Assembly (NCBI GenBank): GCA_009668205.1
Contig: WJYM01000010.1
Span: 62,001 to 126,000 of the forward strand
DNA from: Enterobacteriaceae bacterium RIT691
GTDB lineage: Bacteria; Pseudomonadota; Gammaproteobacteria; Enterobacterales; Enterobacteriaceae
DNA: 64,000 bases
Direction of reading: 5' to 3'
Of this stretch, positions 23,700 to 34,024 are shown piece by piece; the stretch's first letter is position 1, and the number at the start of each line of letters is the position of its first letter. A program made the translations under genes and the position numbers. Under the pieces are notes generated by a model. That model searched no databases, was not told the origin of the DNA, and worked only from the letters and a program-made list of their open reading frames with translations.

Positions 23700-24227
23700 A
23701 TGGACTTTTCTGCGTGGGTACACACCGTCACGGATTATATCAGCCTGCACCCGCATCTGGCACTGGGCGTGATTTTTCTGTTAGCGTTCGGGGAGTCGCT
23801 GGCGTTTCTCTCTTTGCTCCTCCCGGCCACGGTCATTTTACTGGCGACTGGCGCACTGATCGGCGAAAGCGAACTATCGTTCTTTCCGGTTTGGCTTGCC
23901 GCAACAGCAGGCGCTTTTGCCGGAGACTGGCTTTCCTGGTGGCTGGGTTATCACTACAGCTATCGCGTTACGGCCGCCTGGCCGTTATCGCGCAACCCGC
24001 AGCTGATACAACGTGGGCACGCTTTTTTTGAACGTTGGGGAGTATGGGGAGTCTTTATTGGCCGTTTCTTCGGCCCGTTACGCGCTGTGGTTCCGCTGAT
24101 TGCCGGAATTTGCACCCTGCCCGCGGCGAAATTTCAATTCGCCAATGCAACGTCCGCTATGCTGTGGTCCTTTGCCATTCTGGCTCCGGGCGCACTCGGC
24201 CTGCCCTGGCTTGCTCACCTTTTTTAA
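23700..24227 (+). CDS. DedA family membrane protein
   Basis: 175 residues, with four or five hydrophobic segments. The family motif (SNARE-associated/DedA domain) appears as FFGPLRAVVPLIAG, preceded by the GDWLSWWLGYHYS and FLLAFGESLAFLSLLLPATV segments. DedA proteins help maintain membrane composition and proton-motive force and several flip polyprenyl-phosphate lipids; the substrate here is unknown. The start at 23700 has AAGGAGA at good spacing. It is divergent from the pxpA-like gene across an 82-base gap and so may share its promoter region. Confidence 0.9.
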   Translation: MDFSAWVHTVTDYISLHPHLALGVIFLLAFGESLAFLSLLLPATVILLATGALIGESELSFFPVWLAATAGAFAGDWLSWWLGYHYSYRVTAAWPLSRNPQLIQRGHAFFERWGVWGVFIGRFFGPLRAVVPLIAGICTLPAAKFQFANATSAMLWSFAILAPGALGLPWLAHLF

Positions 24228-24232
24228 GGCAC

Positions 24233-24255
24233 AAAAAAGCCGGATTGCTCCGGCT
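24233..24255 (-). terminator. ydiY terminator
   Basis: Read leftward, AGCCGGA-GCAA-TCCGGCT is a 7-bp stem followed by TTTTTT. It stands 8 bases after the ydiY stop and just after the dedA stop on the other strand. Confidence 0.8.
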
Positions 24256-24262
24256 CCTCGCT

Positions 24263-25021
24263 TTACATCTTATAACCCAGCGTCACCGTGGTACGGCGAT
24301 CGGTATGTTCCGGCGCCGATGATGGCGGCTCGGAGTTCCAGGTCAGGTTATAAGCAACTTTTAAACCAAAGTGCTCGTTGATGGCCACGTCCAGTGCCGT
24401 CTCTGAGTTGACGGTGGTGTCATCAGCACCAAACACGGAAACCCCTTGGGTGAATCTCGTGGTATCCGTCATCTGCCAGGCGTATGTCCCCGATGCGTAA
24501 CCCAGCGGTTGAGTTTTGGTCTCACCGTCAGTGTACTCATCGTAACGAACGCCTGGACCGAATTCAAAACGCAGGCTGTGCACCGGTCCGTTATAGATCT
24601 GACGACCATAACCCGTGGTGAACACATCGCGCTGACGGTAGCCGTTAAAACGGTCAGTCAACCAACTTGCCTGCCCAAACAGGTAGTCGTAATCGGTCAT
24701 ATTGTAACGAGAACGTCCGCCAACCTGATAGGTTTCAGAAGAACGCTGATCGTTAGAAGAGGTGTTGCTGGCATTTCCCCACAGCGACCATGCTGTTGTA
24801 TCGCCGTACCAGGTTAACGTGGAATCGGCGGTCAGAGAGGAACTTTTAGTATTGCCAGACTGTGCCAGGTAACCCGCGTTGACTTTACCTTCAAACGGTT
24901 TCTTCGCTGTGGATGGGTCATCCATGACAGTAAAAACGGTATTATCAGCCAGTGCGTGCAGTGACGCAAAAAGCCCGCCCGTCAGCACAACGACTGCGGG
25001 TACTGTCTTGAAAAGCTTCAT
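24263..25021 (-). CDS. ydiY: DUF481 outer-membrane-type protein YdiY
   Basis: 252 residues, the same length as E. coli YdiY. A signal peptide (about residues 1-25, cleavage after LHALA) precedes a region rich in alternating, aromatic-containing strands (FEGKVNAGYLAQSGNTKSSS, then YGRQIYNGPVHSLRFEFGPGVRYDEY) that suggests an outer-membrane beta-barrel. DUF481 proteins are salt- or acid-responsive in some enterics; the function is not established. The C-terminus TVTLGYKM fits a barrel end loosely. Confidence 0.92.
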   Translation of the reverse strand: MKLFKTVPAVVVLTGGLFASLHALADNTVFTVMDDPSTAKKPFEGKVNAGYLAQSGNTKSSSLTADSTLTWYGDTTAWSLWGNASNTSSNDQRSSETYQVGGRSRYNMTDYDYLFGQASWLTDRFNGYRQRDVFTTGYGRQIYNGPVHSLRFEFGPGVRYDEYTDGETKTQPLGYASGTYAWQMTDTTRFTQGVSVFGADDTTVNSETALDVAINEHFGLKVAYNLTWNSEPPSSAPEHTDRRTTVTLGYKM

Positions 25022-25337
25022 TTATTTAAGAGTCCGTACAACAAAAAAAGAGACCGTTACGGTCTCGGAAACTTTCGCGAGGATCAATGACAGACGGTCC
25101 TAAGAAAGGTAACAAATTATAAAAAGGCTCGATTAACATAGCAATGAATTCTTCTTTCATTTTTTGAATAAGAACGCTCTCAAAAGGCGTTTTATTTCAT
25201 ATGGATAGCCGCCTTAATTTAAATGTAAATTTTCGAAAAATCATACCCTTATCACTTTCTTAACCGCTTTTTAGATGCCAGGATTACCTCAGTCCCTCTC
25301 GCGGGTGCCCTTTGAGGTCATAAATGGAGGTAATGGA
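25022..25337. promoter_or_regulatory. ydiY-pfkB divergent intergenic region
   Basis: 316 bases between divergent genes, AT-rich in the middle (25100-25265). An inverted repeat at 25043-25067 (AAAAAGAGACCGTTACGGTCTC) lies in the ydiY leader. I see no ORF with a ribosome site and no recognisable operator. The promoters of both genes are presumably here. Confidence 0.4.
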
Positions 25338-26270
25338 ATGATTAAAATCTATACGCTCACCCTGGCTCCTTCGCTCGACAGTGCCACACTGACGCCTCAG
25401 ATTTATCCAGAAGGAAAACTGCGCTGTACGTCACCCATCTTTGAGCCTGGCGGAGGCGGCATTAATGTTGCCCGCGCGATCAATTTTCTCGGCGGAAAAG
25501 CCACTGCGATTTTCCCGGCGGGCGGTGCGACCGGTGAGCATTTAGTGTCCCTTCTGGCGGAAGAGCAAGTGCTCGTCCAGGCTGTGTCTGCCCAGGACTG
25601 GACGCGTCAAAATCTGCATGTTCATGTCTCCACCCGCGGCGAGCAGTACCGCTTTGTGATGCCTGGCGCAAGACTCAGTGCCGACGAGTTTCAGCGTCTT
25701 GAAGAGAAAGTCCTGAGCATTGAGCCGGGTTCTATCCTGGTGGTGAGCGGTAGCCTGCCGCCAGGTATTCGCCTTGAGCAACTGACTACCCTGATAAAAC
25801 GCGCGCAGGCTAACGAGATCCGCTGCGTTGTCGACAGCTCTGGCGAAGCCCTAACCGCGGCACTGGAGGTGGGCAATATCGAATTGGTGAAGCCCAATCA
25901 GAAAGAGCTCAGCGCGCTGGTCAAACGGGATTTAACGCAGCCGGATGATGTGCGAAAAGCGGCCGAAGACATCGTGCGCAGTGGAAAAGCACGACGGGTG
26001 GTGGTTTCCCTGGGTCCACAGGGTGCGCTGGGCGTCGATGCTGAGGGTGCCATTCAGGTGGTTCCCCCGCCGGTGAAAAGTCAAAGCACCGTGGGGGCTG
26101 GTGACAGTATGGTCGGCGCGATGACCCTGAAGCTTGCTGAGGGCGCGGAATTGCAGGAGATGGTGCGTTTTGGCGTCGCGGCGGGCAGCGCGGCCACGCT
26201 GAATCAGGGCACCCGTTTGTGTTCACTGGAAAACACGCAAAAAATTTATACGTATCTGTGTCAACACTGA
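25338..26270 (+). CDS. pfkB: 6-phosphofructokinase II
   Basis: 310 residues (E. coli PfkB 309). A PfkB/ribokinase-family enzyme that phosphorylates fructose 6-phosphate. The glycine-rich GGGGINVARAINFLGG region, LVSGSLPPG, and the catalytic/anion-hole motif STVGAGDSMVGAMTL are intact. I start at 25338 (MIKIYTLTLAPSLDS) behind GGAGGTAATGG; the longer reading frame from 25275 adds 21 non-conserved residues. Confidence 0.96.
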   Translation: MIKIYTLTLAPSLDSATLTPQIYPEGKLRCTSPIFEPGGGGINVARAINFLGGKATAIFPAGGATGEHLVSLLAEEQVLVQAVSAQDWTRQNLHVHVSTRGEQYRFVMPGARLSADEFQRLEEKVLSIEPGSILVVSGSLPPGIRLEQLTTLIKRAQANEIRCVVDSSGEALTAALEVGNIELVKPNQKELSALVKRDLTQPDDVRKAAEDIVRSGKARRVVVSLGPQGALGVDAEGAIQVVPPPVKSQSTVGAGDSMVGAMTLKLAEGAELQEMVRFGVAAGSAATLNQGTRLCSLENTQKIYTYLCQH

Positions 26271-26361
26271 GTGTGACTCCCGCGCCGGACGCTGCGGGAG
26301 TCGCCAAATCACGGTTATCGGCTATGCTATCAAAACTCCATGGATAACAACGAGGTGATCG

Positions 26362-26655
26362 ATGAGCAACGACATCACACGCTACGTGGTTACCGTCAGC
26401 TTCCATGAACAGGCGCTGACCGAGCTTAATGAACTGACCAATCATCTCACGCGCGCGGGCTTCACGCTGACGCTGACCGATGATGACGGTAAACTTCATG
26501 AACTGGGCACCAACACCTTTGGTCTGGTGAGCCCGCTGAGTCATGATGACGTCATCGCGCTAACCGCCGGTCTGGCACAATCGGCGCTGGGCCGGGAAGC
26601 CGAGGTTAGCGTCGCCACTTTTGAACACTGGCTTGCGGAAAACGCGGCCCCGTAA
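26362..26655 (+). CDS. ydiZ: Small conserved protein YdiZ
   Basis: 97 residues with GAGGTG upstream of the ATG. It has a ferredoxin-like pattern (RYVVTVSFHEQALTELNELT, then LTDDDGKLHELGTNTFGLV) resembling the small GhoS-type antitoxin/endoribonuclease fold, but I cannot confirm nuclease activity. Identification as YdiZ rests on position between pfkB and yniA and on length. No toxin partner (GhoT-like small membrane protein) is visible next to it. Confidence 0.8.
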   Translation: MSNDITRYVVTVSFHEQALTELNELTNHLTRAGFTLTLTDDDGKLHELGTNTFGLVSPLSHDDVIALTAGLAQSALGREAEVSVATFEHWLAENAAP

Positions 26656-26750
26656 CCTTTTAAAACGTACAGTTGTGCGTCAGTTCGAGTTTTTCCATCG
26701 CATTTTTGCGCTAACGTTATGATCTGGCAGAAAACATGGGGAGAGAGAGC

Positions 26751-27608
26751 ATGTGGCAAGCAATCTGTAGCCTGTTGAAAGAGCACGGAGACGGTGTAAT
26801 CGAGCTGCGTAACGAACTGCCTGGCGGAGAAATCCACGCGGCCTGGCATCTGCGCGTCAGCGGTCAGGATTACTTCGTGAAGTGCGATGAGCGAGAGCTG
26901 TTACCTATCTTCACGGCCGAAGCCGATCAGTTGGAACTGTTGTCACGCAGCGGCACCGTCAGCGTGCCGGATGTCTATGCCGTAGGCAGCGACCGTGATT
27001 ACAGCTTTGTGGTCATGGACTATCTGCCACCCCGCCCGCTGGATGCCCACAACGCCTTTCTGCTGGGACAGCAGCTGGCGCGTCTGCATCAATGGAGCGA
27101 TCAGCCGCAGTTTGGCCTGGATTTCGATAACGACCTGTCCACCACGCCTCAGCCCAACGCCTGGCAGCGCCGCTGGTCTACCTTCTTTGCGGAGCAGCGT
27201 ATTGGCTGGCAGCTTGAGCTGGCCGCAGAAAAAGGGCTGGAGTTTGGTAACATTGACACCATTGTTGAACACATCCACCAGCGCCTGAGCGCTCATCAGC
27301 CACAACCTTCTTTGTTACACGGTGATTTGTGGTCAGGGAACTGCGCACTGGGACCTGAGGGTCCGTATATTTTCGACCCGGCATGCTATTGGGGCGACAG
27401 AGAGTGCGACCTGGCCATGCTGCCGCTCCACCCGGAACAACCGCCGCAAATCTACGACGGTTACCAGTCTGTTTCACCGCTACCGAATGATTTTCTTGAA
27501 CGCCAGCCGGTGTACCAGCTGTATACCCTGCTTAATCGCGCGATTCTGTTTGGCGGTCCACATCTGCTGACCGCGCAAAAAGCGCTGGAGCGGGTACTCG
27601 CCGCATAA
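26751..27608 (+). CDS. yniA: Fructosamine-kinase-like protein YniA
   Basis: 285 residues (E. coli 286). It belongs to the fructosamine/ketosamine-3-kinase family of the APH-like fold: FVKCDERELLPIFTAEADQL (ATP-binding Lys), LLHGDLWSGNCAL (catalytic HGD) and IFDPACYWGDRECDLAM (metal-binding D) are all present. It probably phosphorylates glycated sugars or proteins in deglycation. Start at 26751 (MWQAICSLL), preceded by GGAGAGAGAG. In E. coli it is followed by yniB; here it is followed by tonB. Confidence 0.93.
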   Translation: MWQAICSLLKEHGDGVIELRNELPGGEIHAAWHLRVSGQDYFVKCDERELLPIFTAEADQLELLSRSGTVSVPDVYAVGSDRDYSFVVMDYLPPRPLDAHNAFLLGQQLARLHQWSDQPQFGLDFDNDLSTTPQPNAWQRRWSTFFAEQRIGWQLELAAEKGLEFGNIDTIVEHIHQRLSAHQPQPSLLHGDLWSGNCALGPEGPYIFDPACYWGDRECDLAMLPLHPEQPPQIYDGYQSVSPLPNDFLERQPVYQLYTLLNRAILFGGPHLLTAQKALERVLAA

Positions 27609-27633
27609 AAAAAGCCCCGCCGATGCGGGGCTT
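27605..27633 (-). terminator. Terminator between yniA and tonB
   Basis: AAGCCCCGC-CGAT-GCGGGGCTT is a 9-bp perfect stem. Reading leftward (after tonB) it is followed by TTTTTTTATG, a strong intrinsic terminator; reading rightward it has the weaker TCTTGATT. Confidence 0.88.
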
Positions 27634-27655
27634 CTTGATTCTGGTAACCCGGGAA

Positions 27656-28369
27656 TCAATTCACCTGAATGCCTTTCATGTTGAACACAAAATTCATGAT
27701 AAGCCCATTGCCAGGTTTGCCCGGTTCGTAGCGCCACTTACGCATCGCGGTCTTCACTTCGCGCTCGAACATGTTGGACGGTTGTGCGGAAAGAATTTCG
27801 ACATTATCCACACGCCCGTCAGCAGTGACATCGAACTTCACGCGGACTTTCCCCTCAATACGCAGCGCATAAGCTCGCGCAGGGTATTGTGGCTCACCAC
27901 GGCTGACCGCTCTTGGGCCGGAAGGCGCAACGGCGGTCGGTTTACTGGCCACCGGCGCAGTGCTGGTCATTGGACGGCTCTGGGTGGCTGTACTTTCCAC
28001 GGGTGATGTCTGACGGGGCTCCACCGGCTGGCGCTTCGGTTGCTCCACCTTTTTCTCTACCTTTGGTTTCGGCTTTGGCTTCGGCTTTGGCTCAGGTTTG
28101 TGGATAACCACCGGCGCCTCTTTCGGCGGTTCCGGAATCGGTTCAGGCTCCGGTTCGGGTTCAACAACCGGCTCAGGCGGCGGCTGTACAGCCTGAGGGG
28201 GTTCGAGATCGGCTGGCGCGACCATCGTTACCGTAATCGGCTGGGCCGGTGCGGGCAGTTCAATAACCTGATGTACCGAGGTATAAAGCAGTCCCGCCAC
28301 CACGGCACCATGGATAACCACAGACAGCAGCGTAGGCCAGGGAAAACGGCGAGGTAAATCAAGGGTCAT
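27656..28369 (-). CDS. tonB: Energy transducer TonB
   Basis: 237 residues from [20 protein letters not shown]. One N-terminal membrane helix (about 12-33) carries the SxxxH motif (S16/H20) that contacts ExbBD. A Pro-rich spacer follows with Glu-Pro repeats then Lys-Pro repeats (about 65-120), and a C-terminal TonB domain (about 150-237, [20 protein letters not shown]) that binds TonB boxes. It powers outer-membrane uptake, including HmuR of this window. An ATG three codons upstream (28378) is an alternative start. Confidence 0.96.
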   Translation of the reverse strand: MTLDLPRRFPWPTLLSVVIHGAVVAGLLYTSVHQVIELPAPAQPITVTMVAPADLEPPQAVQPPPEPVVEPEPEPEPIPEPPKEAPVVIHKPEPKPKPKPKPKVEKKVEQPKRQPVEPRQTSPVESTATQSRPMTSTAPVASKPTAVAPSGPRAVSRGEPQYPARAYALRIEGKVRVKFDVTADGRVDNVEILSAQPSNMFEREVKTAMRKWRYEPGKPGNGLIMNFVFNMKGIQVN

Positions 28370-28417
28370 TGAAGTCATAGTCACGGCGGTTGAAAAATGA
28401 TGCCCCGATTTTAAATG

Positions 28418-28440
28418 CAAATAGCAATCATATTCAATAA
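28418..28440. promoter_or_regulatory. Possible Fur site upstream of tonB
   Basis: AATAGCAATCATATTC aligns with about 11 of 16 positions of the Fur core AATGATAATCATTATC. tonB is known to be iron-repressed in enterics, and this AT-rich stretch lies about 50 bases before the tonB start in a promoter-like position. Confidence 0.4.
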
Positions 28441-28590
28441 GCCATCTTATCCAGGGTCAACTTTCTGTCCCTGTTGCTGAAATAAAATACAGCCACAGCC
28501 TGGAATGGGATGTCGAAAGATCTTTGCATTGCAGTCCCCGGCGCTTTCCAATACCGTGTTTCGACATTTGATCATTAAGGAGCTGTGCCC

Positions 28591-28887
28591 GTGCTTTATG
28601 TGATTTATGCTGAAGATGTCGCCGACTCACTGGAAAAACGTTTGTCCGTCCGCCCTGCTCACCTGGCACGTTTGCAACTGCTGCATGATGAAGGCCGCCT
28701 GTTGACGGCGGGCCCGATGCCCGCGGTGGACAGTAATGATCCCGGTGCTGCCGGTTTTAGCGGTTCAACGGTCATTGCGGAATTTGAATCTCAGGAAGCG
28801 GCACAGGCGTGGGCAGACGCTGACCCGTACGTTGCCGCTGGCGTGTATGGCAATGTGAAAGTTCGCCCCTACAAAAAAGTGTTTTGA
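28591..28887 (+). CDS. yciI: YciI-like protein (GTG start)
   Basis: 98 residues, the E. coli length, if started at GTG 28591 ([14 protein letters not shown]). AGGAG lies 8 bases upstream, which decides against the GTG two codons earlier. The YCII fold has conserved His and Asp ([22 protein letters not shown] and [12 protein letters not shown]) that form a putative active site; the enzymatic role in enterics is unproven. It is divergent from tonB, as in E. coli. Confidence 0.95.
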   Translation: MLYVIYAEDVADSLEKRLSVRPAHLARLQLLHDEGRLLTAGPMPAVDSNDPGAAGFSGSTVIAEFESQEAAQAWADADPYVAAGVYGNVKVRPYKKVF

Positions 28888-28902
28888 TTTTTGCGCGCAC
28901 AA

Positions 28903-28930
28903 AAAATAACGGGCACCGCATGCGGTGCCC
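28903..28930 (-). terminator. Terminator between yciI and yciY
   Basis: GGGCACCGCATGCGGTGCCC is a perfect 20-base palindrome. Reading leftward (after yciY) it continues GTTATTTTTTG, giving a T-run; it can fold on either strand. Confidence 0.75.
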
Positions 28931-28937
28931 TGATTTA

Positions 28938-29111
28938 TCAGAATTCGTAAATGGCAAACAGCAGGGAATTGCGCTGCCGGCTGACCAGACACTTTCTGAT
29001 TGAGTGGATGCGGATATTCCGACGCGACTGCGCTTCCAGCCAACGCGCCTTGCGACGATTGACCTGTCTCTGCATCCGCCAGCGCCCCACTTCATTTCTG
29101 CTACGCTTCAT
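28938..29111 (-). CDS. yciY: Small basic protein YciY
   Basis: 57 residues, read leftward: it opens MKRSRNEVGRWRMQRQVNRR and ends RNSLLFAIYEF. It matches E. coli YciY in length, charge and position between yciI and cls. About a third of the residues are Arg or Lys, so nucleic-acid or lipid binding is conceivable, but no function is known. It is shorter than usual gene-call limits; its reading frame differs from the two longer frames that overlap it. Confidence 0.85.
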   Translation of the reverse strand: MKRSRNEVGRWRMQRQVNRRKARWLEAQSRRNIRIHSIRKCLVSRQRNSLLFAIYEF

Positions 29112-29249
29112 TGCAACATCTCTGGGATGAAAGAGCGCACATTATAAACGCTTGTCCCCCGCTGACCAGCGCTTTTGCCCCCTGTTTTTATTTGCCAGAT
29201 GGATCCGGATGCGTAAACTCATAACAACTGGCTTTCAAAAGGATTTTTT

Positions 29250-31074
<1,825 letters not shown>

Positions 31075-31088
31075 CATCACTCTCAGTT

Positions 31089-31113
31089 AAAGGCCGCATT
31101 AGCGGCCTTTTTT
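31089..31113 (+). terminator. yciU terminator
   Basis: AAAGGCCGC-ATTA-GCGGCCTTT is a 9-bp stem with TTT following. The T-run overlaps the stop codon of the convergent channel gene. Confidence 0.85.
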
Positions 31114-31954
31114 AATGTCTGTGGGGAAGCTCTGTTCCGCATGAGCTGCAAAACTTTGCCTCTCTGTCCTTCCCTACGAACTGGCAATTTGGGCAGGCGC
31201 GTGCCTGGCGGCGATTCTGATATTCGTTGCTCATTTGGGTTGTTATTAACCCCGTTGGGATCGCAATAACGGAATAGCCAATCAATATCAGCACTGAAGC
31301 CACGATGCGCCCAAGTGCAGTATGTGGCGCGATGTCTCCGTACCCCACCGTTGTCGCGGTGACGATAGCCCAGTAAACAGACGTACTTAACGAAGTGAAC
31401 CCGTTTTGTGGCCCTTCAATGCCATACATCAGCCCGCCAAACACCACCATCACAATCGCTATCAGGAAATAAAACACCATCAGCTGATGGCGGGCACCGA
31501 CAATCGCCACCCAAAAAATATTCAGCGACGGCATAAAGCGCAGCAGTTTCAGCACTCTTAATACGCGGATCGTGCGTAATGCCCGCCAGAGGAAAATATA
31601 AGTCACCCCGAGCTCCGGCCATAGCCACATGACATACAGCGGCAGTGCCGTGATGAGGTCGAGGATCCCCCAAAAACTGAAGACATATTTCGCGGGATTG
31701 GGCCAGGTCAGCACTCTCAGAAAATATTCAATGGTGAAGACCAGCGTAACGAAGATTTCCAGCCCAAGAAAAACACGCCATTGTTCATAGGTGGGATGAT
31801 ATTGGGTGCCGAAGCCCGATTCGATAAAAATGATCGCCACGCTAAAGAGCGCAAAAGCCCCGCAGAATATCTCTACGCGCCGCCCGGAACGGGTCCGCTG
31901 GTCAAATAAAAAATGGTAGAGCCGATGGCGTAACGAGGATGGAGCGTCAGACAC
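31112..31954 (-). CDS. Voltage-gated-type potassium channel with C-terminal zinc ribbon
   Basis: 280 residues with six membrane segments (S1-S6). S4 is clearly voltage-sensor-like: Arg repeats at three-residue spacing in RALRTIRVLRVLKLLRF (about 124-140). The pore loop has the K+ selectivity filter TVGYGD at 202-207. The C-terminus carries a zinc-ribbon with Cys254, Cys257, Cys269 and Cys272 (CPNC and CSSC). It is not E. coli Kch, which has an RCK domain and sits between cls and yciI; this gene sits between yciU and oppF. Transport of K+ is inferred from the filter. Confidence 0.88.
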   Translation of the reverse strand: MSDAPSSLRHRLYHFLFDQRTRSGRRVEIFCGAFALFSVAIIFIESGFGTQYHPTYEQWRVFLGLEIFVTLVFTIEYFLRVLTWPNPAKYVFSFWGILDLITALPLYVMWLWPELGVTYIFLWRALRTIRVLRVLKLLRFMPSLNIFWVAIVGARHQLMVFYFLIAIVMVVFGGLMYGIEGPQNGFTSLSTSVYWAIVTATTVGYGDIAPHTALGRIVASVLILIGYSVIAIPTGLITTQMSNEYQNRRQARACPNCQFVGKDREAKFCSSCGTELPHRH

Positions 31955-31967
31955 AGTTGCCTCACAA

Positions 31968-31996
31968 TAAAAAAAGGGCTGACAATTGTCAGCCCT
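31968..31996 (-). terminator. opp operon terminator
   Basis: AGGGCTGACAATTGTCAGCCCT is a 22-base perfect inverted repeat. Reading leftward after oppF it is followed by TTTTTTTATTG. It stands just upstream of the channel gene start. Confidence 0.9.
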
Positions 31997-32001
31997 CTGA
32001 A

Positions 32002-33006
32002 TTATAGCGGGTCAACCTTTAGACAGGAAACCGCGTGGCGGAAGCTGCCCTCCAGTACCGGACGTGTTTTCGCGCACTCCGGCCCTGCAATGGGGCAACG
32101 GGTACGGAACACACAGCCAGACGGCGGGTTAATCGGCGACGGCAGTTCCCCTTCCAACAGCTGGATGGTTTTATTCTTCTCCAGATCCGGGTCAGGGATG
32201 GGCACCGCCGACATCAGCGCTTTGGTGTAAGGATGCAACGGGTTGTGGTACACCTCGTCGTAGGTACCGAGCTCCACCGCGTGGCCCAGATACATCACCA
32301 GCACACGATCGGAGATGTGTTTCACGACTGCCAGGTCGTGGGCGATGAAGATCAGCGACAGCCCCATTTCACGCTGCAGCTTCTGCAGCAGGTTCACCAC
32401 CTGCGCCTGGATAGACACGTCCAGCGCGGAAACCGGCTCATCACAGATAATCAGCTTCGGCTCGAGAATGAGCGCGCGCGCAATACCGATACGCTGGCAC
32501 TGACCGCCAGAAAACTCATGTGGGTAGCGGTTCACCAGGTTTGGCAGCAGGCCCACCTTCATCATCATCGCTTTTACGCGGTCACGCACTTCCTGACGCG
32601 GCATATTCGGATGATACGTCCTCAGCGGCTCGGCAATAATATCGCCGATGTTCATGCGCGGGTTCAGCGAAGCCAGCGGATCCTGGAAAATCATCTGAAT
32701 ATCGCTGCGCACGGCACGCCATTCATCCGGTTTCATACCCAGCAAATCTTTGCCAAGCCAGGCCACTTTACCTTCGGTGGCTTTGACCAGACCGATAATG
32801 GCACGCGCAAAGGTGGATTTTCCGCAACCGGACTCCCCGACCACGCCTAAGGTTTCACCTTCGTACAGACGCAGGGTGACGCCATCGACCGCTTTCAGGG
32901 TTTTTGACGGCTGCCAGAACCACTGTTTGCCGTCTTTAATATCGAAATGCACCTTCAGGTCGGCAATTTCGAGCAGTACTTTTCTTTCTTCAGTCACGGC
33001 ATTCAT
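32002..33006 (-). CDS. oppF: Oligopeptide ABC transporter ATP-binding protein OppF
   Basis: 334 residues, the E. coli length. Walker A GESGCGKST, signature FSGGQCQRIGIARAL, Walker B LIICDEPVSALD and the C-terminal oligopeptide-transporter extension with the Cys-rich CVFRTRCPIAGPEC are present. It pairs with OppD to power uptake of peptides up to about five residues. It overlaps oppD by 4 bases (ATGA). Confidence 0.97.
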   Translation of the reverse strand: MNAVTEERKVLLEIADLKVHFDIKDGKQWFWQPSKTLKAVDGVTLRLYEGETLGVVGESGCGKSTFARAIIGLVKATEGKVAWLGKDLLGMKPDEWRAVRSDIQMIFQDPLASLNPRMNIGDIIAEPLRTYHPNMPRQEVRDRVKAMMMKVGLLPNLVNRYPHEFSGGQCQRIGIARALILEPKLIICDEPVSALDVSIQAQVVNLLQKLQREMGLSLIFIAHDLAVVKHISDRVLVMYLGHAVELGTYDEVYHNPLHPYTKALMSAVPIPDPDLEKNKTIQLLEGELPSPINPPSGCVFRTRCPIAGPECAKTRPVLEGSFRHAVSCLKVDPL

Positions 33007-34013
33007 ACCAGATCCCCTACCGGTTTAAAGCAGGCGCGTAAACGGCCAGGCGCAAACGCCTCCAGAGGCGGAGCGCTGTTGCAAATCTCCATCGCGTGCG
33101 GACAACGCGGCTGGAACGGACAACCTTTTGGCAGACGCATCAGGTTTGGTGGGTTACCTGGGATGGTCAGCAGTGCTTCCCCTTCCGCATCAAGACGCGG
33201 AACGGCATTCAGCAGCCCCATCGAGTAAGGATGCGCCGGATGATAGAACACATCGCGAGCGTTGCCGTATTCCATGGTACGCCCGGCATACATCACCAGC
33301 ACTTTGTCACAGATCCCGGCAACCACGCCAAGGTCGTGGGTGATCATGATGATAGCGGTGTTGAACTCGCGTTTGAGCTCATTAAGCAGGGTCATGATTT
33401 GCGCCTGAACGGTGACGTCCAGCGCAGTGGTAGGTTCATCCGCAATCAGCAGTTTTGGCCGACACAGCAGCGCCATCGCAATCATCACACGCTGGCGCAT
33501 ACCGCCGGAGAATTCGTGCGGGAACATCCGCATACGCTTACGCGCTTCCGGCATCTTCACCGCGTCGAGCATTTTCACGGACTCTTCAAACGCTTCGGCC
33601 TTGCTCATGCCTTTGTGCAGCATCAGCACTTCCATCAGCTGCTCGCCAACGCGCATATACGGGTTCAGCGAGGTCATCGGATCCTGGAAAATCATGGAGA
33701 TCTGTTCGGCGCGCAGCTTGTTGAGCTCTTTCTCCGGCAGATTGAGGATCTGACGACCGTTAAAATTCGCCACGCCGCCAATGCGACCGTTTGAAGCCAG
33801 CAGGCCCATCAGCGCAAAGGCCGTCTGGGATTTACCGGAACCGGATTCGCCGACAATACCCAGCGTCTCCCCGGCCTTCAGGCTAAAGTTGAGGTCGTTA
33901 ACAGCAGTAACGTCACCATCCGGCGTACCGAAGGTCACGCGCAGGTCTTTTACATCTAACAGCAGACCATTTTTTTGCTGCTGCGGGGCATTCGCCACTT
34001 CTATCGTACTCAT
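33003..34013 (-). CDS. oppD: Oligopeptide ABC transporter ATP-binding protein OppD
   Basis: 336 residues. Walker A GESGSGKSQTAFALMG, signature FSGGMRQRVMIAMAL, Walker B LLIADEPTTALD and the C-terminal CPFQPRCPHAMEIC cluster are intact. It forms the ATPase heterodimer with OppF. Its start lies 11 bases after the oppC stop. Confidence 0.97.
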   Translation of the reverse strand: MSTIEVANAPQQQKNGLLLDVKDLRVTFGTPDGDVTAVNDLNFSLKAGETLGIVGESGSGKSQTAFALMGLLASNGRIGGVANFNGRQILNLPEKELNKLRAEQISMIFQDPMTSLNPYMRVGEQLMEVLMLHKGMSKAEAFEESVKMLDAVKMPEARKRMRMFPHEFSGGMRQRVMIAMALLCRPKLLIADEPTTALDVTVQAQIMTLLNELKREFNTAIIMITHDLGVVAGICDKVLVMYAGRTMEYGNARDVFYHPAHPYSMGLLNAVPRLDAEGEALLTIPGNPPNLMRLPKGCPFQPRCPHAMEICNSAPPLEAFAPGRLRACFKPVGDLV

Positions 34014-34024
34014 GGCATCACTCC

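Noticed and set aside
26362-26655. ydiZ as the antitoxin of a toxin-antitoxin pair
   Set aside because: The fold resembles GhoS, but no small membrane toxin frame with a ribosome site lies beside it; pfkB and yniA flank it directly.
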